Below are positions 6,785 to 15,800 of a stretch of 24,932 bases of DNA, piece after piece. Position numbers and translations under genes: made by a program. The number at the start of each line of letters is the position of its first letter. The stretch's first letter is position 1. This stretch comes from a virus. The stretch spans positions 1 through 24,932 of IMG/VR virus record IMGVR_UViG_3300033995_001967; one strand, written 5' to 3'. The notes beneath the pieces were generated by a model. The model ran no database searches and was not told the DNA's origin. It was given only the letters and a program-made list of their open reading frames with translations.

Positions 6785-8200
6785 ATGGCGATCAACCCTG
6801 CCTGCAATTGCTGTGAGGCCCCTCCAGTTGTGGCGGAGCCTAGTATTGAGTATATCTCCATATCTCAAGAATGCGCTAGGAATGTAAATTGTGGAGAACT
6901 TCCATGCTCGAGCGCAGAAGCTATTTATAACGAGGAGGGAGACTGCATTGTAGCAGCACAAATATGCTCGCCCAATTGGGAAAATTTAACTCCCGCTGAA
7001 AAATGTTTAGCACAAAAGTATTTAACGGTAACAGAAGTAGACAGAAGTGGGGGAGGCAATCATGGGCGTACCAAGATAAGACAATACGACATGGATGAAG
7101 AGGGAAACTGCACCCTGGACACAACCTGTTCGGGCACCAAAGTAACCACAACGGTAGAGACTGGAACGTATACCGGCCCAAGCGGCGGACCGTCACCGTC
7201 TTGTTCAAACTTAACTATTAATGGAGAATCGGAAGCAACAACAACGGTAACCGACACTTACGTTTCTCCGATAAATCCGAATGACGACTGCACTACCACC
7301 ACAGAGATAGATTGCAACGGATCTAGTAACTCTTTTATAAGCTGCCAGCCGCTTGGTGGTGGGGAAACATCTACCCAACAATGTAATTCAAACTTTGTAG
7401 AGGTTAACGGCGGGTGTCAATGGGACGGGGCTTATGATGGGAACGATGAATTTACCGACAACTGTCTAAATGCACCCGGCATTGGCGATCAATATGTTGA
7501 ACTGGTTTCAGAAACGACCGTCACACCCTCAAGCCTGTGCAGCATAACCACAACTTATACAAACCCTCTGTTAATCAGCAAGTGTACCCCAACGGAGTTT
7601 GCGGCGTACCCCGCGTTCATTACCCCAAGCTGCCAACAGTTGGAAGATGGTGAGTGGCCAACGCCAGAACTGCTTGTAGGGCAAAGTTACGGAGAGGAAG
7701 CGTACAGTTATGTAAATTTGCGAAAACCGGATGTCACCAGCACGCAAAAAATAAAGTACCGAGTAGTGCACGGTCCCACCCCAGGTTGTTATCTGAAAGT
7801 TTTTTTCCGCGCAAAAAGTCAGCCATGGAAGTACGAAGATTGCGAAACGGGATTTGCTGGTGACCCCCCGCGAACACCGGCTCTTACGGTGGACTGTGTT
7901 AATCCGAATTCTTATTGTACCTCGCGCTTTTCTACTGCGGGGGTACCCACATATAGCGAACTTCCGCCTTATGAGTGGAACGGCACCGGGGACCCCTGTT
8001 TTACCGATAACCAAGAACTCTTCTCCGCCTGCGAGAATAAGATTTACGGCGCGGCTTCGGATGAGTTAAGCGCCGCTCCCATGACCTCTGTGACACTTGA
8101 ATACAAGTACAGTTACGTGAAAAACTACGAGCCAAACTGGCCTGACGCCACCGGCAGTCAGGGGTGTAAACCCAACGGTTACCCCACCACAACTTGCTAA
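6785..8200 (+). CDS. Cysteine-rich 471-aa protein, probably extracellular/virion
   Basis: It contains 29 cysteines in 471 residues, spread from NPACNCCEAPP to the last residue (PTTTC). Thr/Ser/Asn-rich stretches (TTTVETGTYTGPSGG, TTTVTDTYVSP) surround short Cys spacers. No CxxC zinc-knuckle pattern dominates, so disulphides or a knotted fold look more likely than zinc. There is no signal peptide or membrane segment. Base composition is visibly more AT-rich and codon use differs from the flanking genes. It sits between the repeat protein and a zinc-ribbon protein in the late cluster, so it is probably a virion surface or tail appendage protein. The family was not recognised. The start has no Shine-Dalgarno. 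Confidence 0.75.
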   Translation: MAINPACNCCEAPPVVAEPSIEYISISQECARNVNCGELPCSSAEAIYNEEGDCIVAAQICSPNWENLTPAEKCLAQKYLTVTEVDRSGGGNHGRTKIRQYDMDEEGNCTLDTTCSGTKVTTTVETGTYTGPSGGPSPSCSNLTINGESEATTTVTDTYVSPINPNDDCTTTTEIDCNGSSNSFISCQPLGGGETSTQQCNSNFVEVNGGCQWDGAYDGNDEFTDNCLNAPGIGDQYVELVSETTVTPSSLCSITTTYTNPLLISKCTPTEFAAYPAFITPSCQQLEDGEWPTPELLVGQSYGEEAYSYVNLRKPDVTSTQKIKYRVVHGPTPGCYLKVFFRAKSQPWKYEDCETGFAGDPPRTPALTVDCVNPNSYCTSRFSTAGVPTYSELPPYEWNGTGDPCFTDNQELFSACENKIYGAASDELSAAPMTSVTLEYKYSYVKNYEPNWPDATGSQGCKPNGYPTTTC

Positions 8201-8203
8201 ACC

Positions 8204-8596
8204 ATGCTTCTGGAACTTCCACCCCCTATCGTCAATTCGCGAAAACAAACATGCCGCTGTGATTGCAAGATCGCTTTTGAGAGCCCATGCGCGTCCTGCC
8301 CCAAAAACCGTTGGGGCCCGCAGTTGTGCGAGCCCGCACTGGATGAGGGGGTAGAGCAACAGTTTCCCGATATTGGGTCTATGGCTACCAGTGCAATTTC
8401 TGCTGTCGGGTCGGAGATGAAAGCCATGCTTCAAAAGCAACCGGCCCTCAACGCCGAAGAGATACGGCAGCGATATACCCTCTGCGAAGGTTGCGAGTTT
8501 TTCCATGCGGCGTCAAAACGCTGTAAAAAATGCGGGTGCTTTATGAAATGGAAAACCGCTTGGCGTAGCCAAAAGTGCCCTGTCGGCAAGTGGTAG
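8204..8596 (+). CDS. Two-module zinc-ribbon phage protein (130 aa)
   Basis: There are two cysteine clusters. The N-terminal one has Cys17, 19, 21, 29, 32 and 42 (TCRCDCKIAF, CASCPKNRWGPQLC). The C-terminal one has Cys94, 97, 107, 110, 112 and 125 (CEGCEFF, CKKCGCFMKWKT, KCPVGKW). The C-terminal module matches a small zinc-ribbon frequent in phage genomes (C-x-x-C, CxxCGCFMxxK, CPxGKW) found beside structural genes. A linker with a mildly hydrophobic helix (about 59-77) joins them. ATG 8204 lies 3 nt after the Cys-rich gene's stop. Zinc binding is probable; the biological role is unknown. Confidence 0.8.
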   Translation: MLLELPPPIVNSRKQTCRCDCKIAFESPCASCPKNRWGPQLCEPALDEGVEQQFPDIGSMATSAISAVGSEMKAMLQKQPALNAEEIRQRYTLCEGCEFFHAASKRCKKCGCFMKWKTAWRSQKCPVGKW

Positions 8597-8598
8597 AG

Positions 8599-8611
8599 GG
8601 TATCACATACC
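8599..8611. repeat. Inverted repeat GGTAT-CAC-ATACC
   Basis: A perfect 5-bp inverted repeat with 3-nt centre. Its right arm plus CAC gives ATACCAC, the same core as in the candidate promoters at 2680 and 22972 (minus). It is a possible binding site for a dimeric regulator. Confidence 0.45.
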
Positions 8612-8624
8612 ACAAATAGGGCTT

Positions 8625-8655
8625 GACAATGGAACGCACATTGCGCCACATTGTC
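8625..8655. repeat. Inverted repeat GACAATG / CATTGTC
   Basis: Seven-base arms separated by 17 nt; the left arm overlaps TTGACA. It would form a modest RNA hairpin in the 5' leader of the adaptor-like gene or serve as an operator. Confidence 0.45.
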
Positions 8656-8706
8656 CCCGATAGCTTGGCTACAGGCTGGTGATGTCAGTGTTTCCACCTC
8701 TACCCG

Positions 8707-9693
8707 ATGCCTCTAACTCTATCCCAAGCTAGACAAAAGTTGTTCCGTTACGTCGGCCCCACGCCCGACGACGGGGCCGTCACGGACCGCATCAACTCGG
8801 CCCTGGAGCGGATCTACAACTCCGGCAAGTGGAAGGGCCTTCTGGCCTCGGTGTCCTTTAACCAATCGTCTGCCTCGGCTAACTGGTGGGCCCCCTCAAT
8901 TCCGCGGACCCTGACTCTTCCGCGCCGGTTTCAAGCTGTTTTGGGGGTCACTTTCGACCACTACCCCCGTCTGACCTACCCCCGGTGGCAGGAATATATC
9001 GCCGGGGGGAGCGGGGGCATCTCTGCGGGCTTGGGTATGCAAAAGATCGTGGATGCCGGGGACGGATTTGTCACTTGGTCGGACCCCACAACTTCTTTTT
9101 TCCCCCGCTTCGAGATCACGGATTTGAACGACGTGGGACAAACTGTCCACATTTCCGGTTTGGACTCGGCCGGGAACCAAATCTTCGACTCCTCTGGCAA
9201 CAACGGGATCTTGGTCGTTCTGACCCAGGCGGGGGTAACGCTAACCACTCAGTTCGCCAAGGTGGTTTCAATTCGCAAGCCCATCACGGAGGGTCCGGTC
9301 AACTTGTTGGCGGTAAACCCGACCGCAGCCGGACAGGTCAACCAAATCGCGTCTTACGAGCCGACGGAAACGGTGCCGAGCTACAAGCGCTACAAGCTGG
9401 CCTCTGCCGACTACACCCACACGATCGACTGTCTCTGCAAACGTCGGTTTGTGCCGCTCGTCAACGGCCCGGACGACGACGCCGCGCTTATCCCGGACAA
9501 CGAGGGCGCGGTTAAGATGACCCTCATGGCTCTCCAGTACGAGGACAAGAACGACCTCGAACGCGCTGAGACATATTTTCAGAAAGCCATCCAGCTTTTG
9601 AACTCCGAACTCAAAGAAGACATGGGAGCCCCCATCGTCACTTTGCAAATGAACCCGATCGCCGCAGCAATGCGGATACCCGCCCGGTACTAA
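8707..9693 (+). CDS. Head-tail adaptor/tail tubular A-like structural protein (328 aa)
   Basis: Begins MPLTLSQARQKLFRYVG...DRINSALERIYNSGKWKG, an N-terminal helical pair with Trp like that of connector proteins in podoviruses. A beta-rich middle follows (about 70-230; RRFQAVLGVTFDHYPRLTYP). The C-terminal helical part reads MALQYEDKNDLERAETYFQK and QLLNSELKEDMG, similar to the C-terminal helices of T7 gp11-like adaptors. The following genes are ejection-type proteins, which fits the podovirus order adaptor then internal proteins. Assignment is by overall pattern and position; it could be another neck protein. There is no Shine-Dalgarno; the 110-bp gap precedes it. Confidence 0.6.
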   Translation: MPLTLSQARQKLFRYVGPTPDDGAVTDRINSALERIYNSGKWKGLLASVSFNQSSASANWWAPSIPRTLTLPRRFQAVLGVTFDHYPRLTYPRWQEYIAGGSGGISAGLGMQKIVDAGDGFVTWSDPTTSFFPRFEITDLNDVGQTVHISGLDSAGNQIFDSSGNNGILVVLTQAGVTLTTQFAKVVSIRKPITEGPVNLLAVNPTAAGQVNQIASYEPTETVPSYKRYKLASADYTHTIDCLCKRRFVPLVNGPDDDAALIPDNEGAVKMTLMALQYEDKNDLERAETYFQKAIQLLNSELKEDMGAPIVTLQMNPIAAAMRIPARY

Positions 9694-9723
9694 CCCGCAA
9701 CCACAACCCCGCCCACCAACATT

Positions 9724-10812
9724 ATGGCCACAGAACAACAACCCCTCAACCTACGGCCCCTCAAGACCGCCGCAGAAATTGCAGCAGAAGCCGCTAATAA
9801 AACCCAAGTGCCGTCGGGCGCCCCACTTAGGACGGCGGCTCAGATCGCGCAGGCCGCTCCTAGCGGTGGGCCCATTGGCAGAGTCCCCACATCAATGGTG
9901 GGCGGTCCTATCGGACAAGTTCCTGTTTTGAGAATGGAGCAAATGGTCAACCCGAACCTAACGGGCTACACCCCCGGCCAATTTTCGCGAGGTTCGAGTG
10001 CGTTAGCCCTGCCCGCCCCCGCAGCCCCAGACCTGAACGCCGTTCGGCCCAGCGTAGTCGCCCCAACGGGATCGGCTCCCATGGCTTCGGCAGGCGGCGT
10101 CGGCTCTAGACTCATGGGCGCTGCGGGCATAGTAGGAAAAGCGGTGCCGTTCATCGGAGACGCCATTCAAGCAGCCGCGTACGGCATGGACCCAAACAGC
10201 AACGCTTCGACTATGGGACGAATTGGTCGTGGGGTAGCGGCGGGATTGGGTAGTTTCGGCGGAAGAGTCGGAGGCGGTATTGCCGGAACGGCGGTCGCGC
10301 CGGGGGTGGGAACGGCAGTTGGCTCAGTAGGAGGCTCTATTGCCGGTGCCGCGGGCGGCGCAGCTTTGTATGACTCGGTGTTCGGAGAGCCGGAAGTTGC
10401 ACCGCGAGACGAGGCAGCAGAGTTCCAAAAACGTATGGACATGCGGACTGGAGACAGCCCGGAAGCGAGAGCGGCGAGGGCGCAAGAAACTCCCGCGCAG
10501 CGGATTGAGAGAGGCGAAGTGGCCCGCCGGGAAACTAAGGCGAATTACCCGTCCCTATTTGCGGAAAAAGAAGCGGCTCCCGCCGCCACCAAGCCAGCGG
10601 CCCCCAAAGGTGAGTTCCAAGGGCCCTCCGATGAAGAGATGGCGCGTTTCCGCAAACAGACCGGCACCCCTTACGACCCCAAGAGTGTCACCGATAAGCT
10701 CAATCTTGAGCGGATGCGGGCAGGGGAGCAGACGTTCACCAGCAAACAGTCGCGAGAATTCCGGAAGTCCAACCCGACTTATCGTCCGGGGCAATACGTC
10801 AAACGCGGGTAA
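9724..10812 (+). CDS. Ala/Gly-rich putative internal virion protein (362 aa)
   Basis: The N-terminus carries two duplicated motifs, L[K/R]TAA[E/Q]IA (about 12 and 34) and GGPIG[R/Q]VP (about 49 and 61), within a disordered Ala/Pro-rich region. Residues ~165-215 form a glycine zipper (GSFGGRVGGGIAGTAV, VGGSIAGAAGGAAL) able to insert in membranes. The C-terminal third is charged (Arg/Glu/Lys) and ends PTYRPGQYVKRG. No enzyme motif. It is first of three adjacent Ala-rich proteins culminating in the giant protein, so it is probably packaged and ejected with DNA. There is no Shine-Dalgarno. Confidence 0.65.
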   Translation: MATEQQPLNLRPLKTAAEIAAEAANKTQVPSGAPLRTAAQIAQAAPSGGPIGRVPTSMVGGPIGQVPVLRMEQMVNPNLTGYTPGQFSRGSSALALPAPAAPDLNAVRPSVVAPTGSAPMASAGGVGSRLMGAAGIVGKAVPFIGDAIQAAAYGMDPNSNASTMGRIGRGVAAGLGSFGGRVGGGIAGTAVAPGVGTAVGSVGGSIAGAAGGAALYDSVFGEPEVAPRDEAAEFQKRMDMRTGDSPEARAARAQETPAQRIERGEVARRETKANYPSLFAEKEAAPAATKPAAPKGEFQGPSDEEMARFRKQTGTPYDPKSVTDKLNLERMRAGEQTFTSKQSREFRKSNPTYRPGQYVKRG

Positions 10813-10827
10813 CAAAAGAACTGCGCC

Positions 10828-12822
10828 ATGGCCAAGAAGAAGCTCACCCCCGAAGAGGAAGCGGCTAAAGCTGCTAAAGCGGCTGCAAAGCCAAAGCCGA
10901 CGAAACCTTCGGCCCAAGAAATGTCGGGTGGCGCAGTCAAGCCCGCTCCGAAAGCGGACGCCGTGGCTAAAGGTGCGGCGGCTATGGACAACTTTGTGAC
11001 GGGAACCAAAGCTCCCGATCAGACCGCCGCGCAGGCCAAAGAAGCATTCGCTTCGGCGAGGGAACGCCGTTTCACCATGCCCGGTGGTCCGGAAGTTCCA
11101 GCGGCCCCGCCCGCTGCCGCGCCTGCCGCCAACGCTGTAGAATCAAATACCGCCAAGATGTCGCAGGCAGCGGAAGCCGCGAAAGGTCCCGGTGTGTTTC
11201 GACGTTTCGTCGCTCCCTCTATTCTTCCGCTTGCGGCGGCTGGGGCGAACGAGTTGATCCCCCGCGCAGATGATTCCTCAAATGTCGGCTACGATCTCAA
11301 CACCGCACGCGACGCTGCGATGGGCGCGATAAATGACGGATCTATTGCAGCTATCGCTAAAAATGCACTTAAGCTCAGGAACCCCTATTTGGTGGGCGGG
11401 GCCGCTTTGTTGGGGGGCGGTAGGATGTTGTACAATCGGTTGACTGACTACAATGCAGCCAATCCGGAAGCCGCCAATCGGGACTACGAGTTGCCGAAGG
11501 CCGACGTAAATTTCTTTTCGCAGGCGCCCGCCGCTTTGTCTGACGCCGGGCGGGTCGCGTCCCAAATTCTGCGGGGCATTGGTGACGGGGTCTCCTACGT
11601 AAACACGTACAATCCCACCTGGAAAGCGGCCCAAATGGTGGGCGAGGGAGCAAAAGCCGTCGGCAACTACTTTACCCCACCTTCCATGAAGGGCGGGGCA
11701 CCAGAAACGCCAGTTGCTCCCCAAACAGAGGGCCCCGAATCAACGTCGGGTCCGTTGCCCGAAAACACCCAGCGATTGCCGGACGGGCAGTTCCAGCGGA
11801 CTTTGTACGGGCCAGACGGGACTCTTCGAGGAACCGCCACAGGTTCTATGGAACAAATGGACCGGGTTCCGCGGACCAAGGCCCAAGACGCGCAAAACGC
11901 GGCACGGCAACAAGTGATGGAGAACATCCGACGCCGCGAAGAGGAAGAGCGCGTGGCAAAAGAAAAAGAGTTTCGTGAGCGCACTTCCCCCGAGGCCGCG
12001 GAAAACTTCTTTGCCGGGGTTCGCGCCAAGCGAGAACTGGAGAGGGCCGCTAATCGAGGGGCAAGTAATGACCCGATCCGCACTGGGGATAGAGTTCAAG
12101 ATCTTTTGGGGGCCGTGTCTGAGAGCGCCCGCACCACGGGGCAATCCCCCGAACAAGTACTGTCCGAAATGGGTGGCGACAACCGGATCGTTCGGATCGC
12201 CCGAGGCGTTCTTTCAGAACAAGCGCAGACGGGTAGGCAACTAAGTGCGGCGGAGATCGCCGCGCGGGCGCTCAGTGGTAGCCCGAGTTCGACCATCAAC
12301 CCGTTTCAAGAGGCCTATGAAAGGGACGCGGCGTCAAAACTCGGAGCGGCGTTGCAGGACGAGAACCGGGGAGAGACCTTGGCGTTGCAAACAGAGAACG
12401 CCGAGCAGGCGGCTCAGGCCAGGGCGATTGACGATCAGCGGGCCCAAGAGGCACTTAAACTCCAGCAAGAGAACGCGCAAGCTCGCCAAGAGACCGACGC
12501 GGTTAAACTGATCTTGCAGGCGGAAAGAGATCTCAAGCGTCTGGTCGAGCGGTCTACCAGCCCAGACGCCGCCGCTAACCCTGCGGCGGGGGCTGCGCTC
12601 CAACGTGAAATTGCGCAAAGCCGCGCGGTTCTAGATGCGTTGAACGCTAGGGCGGCAGCTTTGGGTGTGGACATGGGAGACTCCGGCCAGGAGTCGGCAA
12701 CAGCCCCAACCCCGACCCCATCTGAGCCGCAAAGTTTTAACAGTATAGAGGAGGCGGACGCGGCTAATTTACCCCCAGGAACTTTGATAACCGTGGCCGG
12801 TAGGCCCGCTCGAATTGACTAG
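10828..12822 (+). CDS. Ala-rich putative internal/ejection protein with coiled coil (664 aa)
   Basis: The N-terminal 50 residues are Lys/Ala/Glu-rich (LTPEEEAAKAAKAAAKPKP). Residues ~125-290 hold hydrophobic Gly/Ala segments (ILPLAAAGANELIP, YLVGGAALLGGGRMLYN). A charged helix lies at ~355-400 and a long Gln/Ala/Glu coiled coil at ~512-574. The C-terminal ~28 residues (SIEEADAANLPPGTLITVAG) form a small motif (EADAAxLPxGTxIxVxGR) that I know from the ends of several phage virion proteins. It stands between the zipper protein and the giant ejection protein with 4 nt to the latter, suggesting co-expression and co-packaging. Function is inferred from composition and context. Confidence 0.65.
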   Translation: MAKKKLTPEEEAAKAAKAAAKPKPTKPSAQEMSGGAVKPAPKADAVAKGAAAMDNFVTGTKAPDQTAAQAKEAFASARERRFTMPGGPEVPAAPPAAAPAANAVESNTAKMSQAAEAAKGPGVFRRFVAPSILPLAAAGANELIPRADDSSNVGYDLNTARDAAMGAINDGSIAAIAKNALKLRNPYLVGGAALLGGGRMLYNRLTDYNAANPEAANRDYELPKADVNFFSQAPAALSDAGRVASQILRGIGDGVSYVNTYNPTWKAAQMVGEGAKAVGNYFTPPSMKGGAPETPVAPQTEGPESTSGPLPENTQRLPDGQFQRTLYGPDGTLRGTATGSMEQMDRVPRTKAQDAQNAARQQVMENIRRREEEERVAKEKEFRERTSPEAAENFFAGVRAKRELERAANRGASNDPIRTGDRVQDLLGAVSESARTTGQSPEQVLSEMGGDNRIVRIARGVLSEQAQTGRQLSAAEIAARALSGSPSSTINPFQEAYERDAASKLGAALQDENRGETLALQTENAEQAAQARAIDDQRAQEALKLQQENAQARQETDAVKLILQAERDLKRLVERSTSPDAAANPAAGAALQREIAQSRAVLDALNARAAALGVDMGDSGQESATAPTPTPSEPQSFNSIEEADAANLPPGTLITVAGRPARID

Positions 12823-12826
12823 GCTC

Positions 12827-15800
12827 ATGCCCGTTACCTTTCTAGACGAAGAGCAAAACGCAAATCCGACAAATCGCCCTGCGGGCAAGAGTCGGGTTAC
12901 GTTCTTGGACGAGGAGCCGGACGAGAAGCCCAGCTCGATCGGCGCGTTTGCGCGGGAAGCCGCTCGAAGTGTTGCTCCCGGCCTGGCGGGCACTTTGGCG
13001 GGCACGGCGGCGGCATCGCTGGCTGTGGCCAAGTCATCGCCGAGAGTTGCTATGGTTGCGGGGCCCATCGCGGCTATCACGGGCGGCATGGCGGCAGGTA
13101 TGGGCACTCGCGCTGCTCAAGACGCCGTAGCCGACAAGGTGGCCCCCGAGTCGATTATGGGCACCAAATCGGCTCAGGAGGACTACGAAGCCCGCCCTAT
13201 TTCTTCTTCGGTGGGCTCTCTTCTTGCGGCAGGAAAGCCAAGCATCTCAATGGTAAAAGGCACTTTGAGGGGTTTAGGAACGGCAGAAGGCCGGGCGGGC
13301 CTCACTCAAGTTGCCAAGTCTATGGTCAACAAAGACGCACGGACTGCCCTATCCCAAGCGGCCGAGGAAGTGGATTCCGTTACAGGACAGATGACCCCGA
13401 AGGCCGTGAGCACGCGTCAGTCCATGAACGACTTTGGAAACGTGATCGGTTCGGCGGCGGGCTTTGGAACCCAGGCCGGAATGGAAATAGCGCAGGGCCA
13501 AGATCCGCTCACAGCTACTGCTATGGGATTGGCGGGCACGGCAATTAGACCGTGGGTCGGGCCAGGCGGCGTATTTCTCAACGGGCAAAAAAGTCGGACA
13601 CCTTCTCTGCTACAAGATCCTGAGGTTCCGGTGGCCCCCGAAGATCTTCCTGCCGACACCCCGCCCACGGCCGAAGAGCAACAAACGATTGACGACGCTG
13701 TTCAAGGCAAAGTCCGCTCCGTCGAAGCCACCGAGAAAGCCGCCGCAGTCGCGGAGGCCACGGGCATCTTGCCACAAACCGCAGCGGCTCTTCGGCAACA
13801 GTCCCAACAAATTGCCAGGAAACCGGCGACCCCGCCCATTGATCCCGCGATTGAGGTAGCACCGGCACCGGCACCCGCGGGGCCTAAAATAACCGCCGCC
13901 GCCCAAGCTCTTGCCGACAAGTTTGGCGTAGACATTTCACAGGTTAAACCCAACGCGCAGAACAACGTAACTCAACAAGAAGTTAATAGGTGGAGAAAGG
14001 AGAATGTCTCGCAGGCACAGCCAGCCGCCAAGAACGACAACTTGGACCAGCGCAACTGGATGCTGGGCCGCTCGAAAGAGATCGCTCGCGAGAAAGACCA
14101 GCCGTTCACCAACCTTAGCGAGTGGGCCGCAGCTAACCCCGAAGACTTCAATCAGATGGCCGTCGAATGGCGGGCCATCAAAGAGGGAACTGACGTCGAA
14201 GCTCCCGCGCCCAAAGCTCCCGCACCCAAAGCCACCCTGGCGGCTTCAGAAACCGCGGCGCCCGCAGCGCGTCCCGTTCGTTCTGGCGACCCAACCCGAG
14301 TTCCTGACGAATTGTTGTTGGCGGGGGTTGAGCAGGCCAAGACCAAAGAAGAATTTGTAACGTGGGCCCGAGCGAATGGGTACGGAGAAACCATTCGCCC
14401 AGCGTCTGGAGGACAAATTGGGGCGGAAGCGTATTGGTCTATTAATCGGAGAACGGCTGCACCAGAAGCGGCGGCTCCAATTGTTGCCCCCAGAGCCGTC
14501 GCACCGGAAGTTGTCCCACCCGCACCGGAAGTCGCACCGGAAGCTCCCGCACCAGAAGTTCCTCTGGTCGCACCTGAAGTCGCACCGGAAGCTCCCGCAC
14601 CAGAAGTTATTGCCCCAGAAGTTGAGAGACCTGCGGTGTTGGAAGGAGAACCGACGCCGCTCGATGATCGGCCTCCGACCTCCGAAGAGGTGGACACAAG
14701 TTTAGAGGTGTTCCCGATGCAAGGAGACCGGCAATTTCCAGGTGTAGAGGTTCAACCGATTTCCAACGTGCCGATCGGCCTTGCCCTGACGCCCTACAAG
14801 CAGCGCCGTTTTTCGACTTCAGAAGAAGCGGAAAGCTCTCTAAAGGATTTCGACCGCGTCCAAGTAAAAGACTACTTCGACCGCGTTCATGAGTTGCTCG
14901 GGGCGGGAGTGGCCGATTCTGCCATGGCCCGCGCCAACACCCGCATCTCACTCTCCGACGCGTTGGTAAACCTACCGGATGGATTTGCCCCGCAGACTTT
15001 GTCGCGTTACAGCGGCGCATCGTCGATGAACTGGATGAGGACGATAGAGACGTTAAAGGCCCTAAAATCCAACAGCCCGACGGAAATTTTTAGACAGCGC
15101 TCCGGAGGGCCAGCAGTACTTTTAGAGATTACCACCGATAACCCAAAATTTGGCTACATCAACCTCAGGCTGCGCGAAGCGGGCATAAAGGGGGCGACCT
15201 TGATCCGGAACCCAGAAACTAATGGCGTTCAGGTCTACGTATTGGTAAAAAATCCTTCGCAGATTTCAACAGTCCGAACCGCACTGAAGCGGTTTTCATA
15301 CGAAAACAATTATGGAAAAATCAAATCCTATCGAGGCGACGCCGAATTCGTCGGAGCCGACAGAGAACAAGCAACCGCCTTCCTCCGGGAATCCCTGGGA
15401 CAATATCGAAGTGGAGGAGATGGAGATCCCACCGGAGGGCCCGATCGGGTTCGCGTTGCCCGCGAGCTTTGGGGACTCGCCCGAGAATCCGGAATAGATT
15501 TAGGCCCGCCTCCGCCCGAATACGTAGAGGCGCAGAGCAGGGCGACCAGCGAGTCGCAGTACGAAAAGGACTTGGCTACGCAGCAAGCTGCGGACGCCAA
15601 GATCCCCCCAGACAAAGAAGCGAAATACGCGGACTTACTGACCCGCGCCAGTTCCTTTTTAGATGAGGCCCTCGGTCTGCCCCGGATGCAGCTCATTGAG
15701 TTGGGCAGTTCTGGAGATCAGTCCGATGACGTTGTTTTCCAAAATTACGTAAAGGCTCTGCGCAAGAAGTTTGACGAGGGCGCGTTGGTTCCCGGCCTTG

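Larger units (their letters stand above)
8597..8706. other. 110-bp non-coding gap in the late operon with two inverted repeats
   Basis: No ORF with support. It contains GGTAT-CAC-ATACC (8599-8611) followed by CAC, TTGACA at 8623-8628, and the inverted pair GACAATG (8625-8631) / CATTGTC (8649-8655) enclosing a further CACATTG. No good -10 was seen 16-18 nt after TTGACA. It may be a promoter or operator, or an RNA structure affecting the next gene. Confidence 0.5.

Noticed and set aside
8623-8651. Canonical sigma70 promoter at TTGACA 8623
   Set aside because: The hexamers 16-18 nt downstream (CCACAT, CACATT) are poor -10 elements, so only a structured regulatory gap is claimed.
10340-10999. 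219-aa + strand ORF overlapping two internal-protein genes
   Set aside because: Extremely Arg/Pro/Ser-rich out-of-frame product of GC-rich coding DNA, spanning the end of one gene and start of the next; a shadow.
12815-12826. Upstream TTG start for the giant gene
   Set aside because: It would overlap the preceding stop, adds only four residues, and ATG 12827 follows directly; the ATG gives the expected MPVTFLDEE beginning.
14480-14640. CRISPR-like repeat array
   Set aside because: The repeats are contiguous, degenerate, in frame and encode a Pro/Ala/Glu linker; there are no unique spacers.
14152-14697. 181-aa minus-strand ORF opposite the Pro/Ala repeat
   Set aside because: Ser/Gly/Ala low-complexity reading is the expected antisense of the Pro/Ala repeat codons.
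15312-15497. Small + strand ORF of 61 aa inside the giant gene
   Set aside because: Fully nested in another frame, no ribosome site, and the giant frame shows clear protein features through the region.
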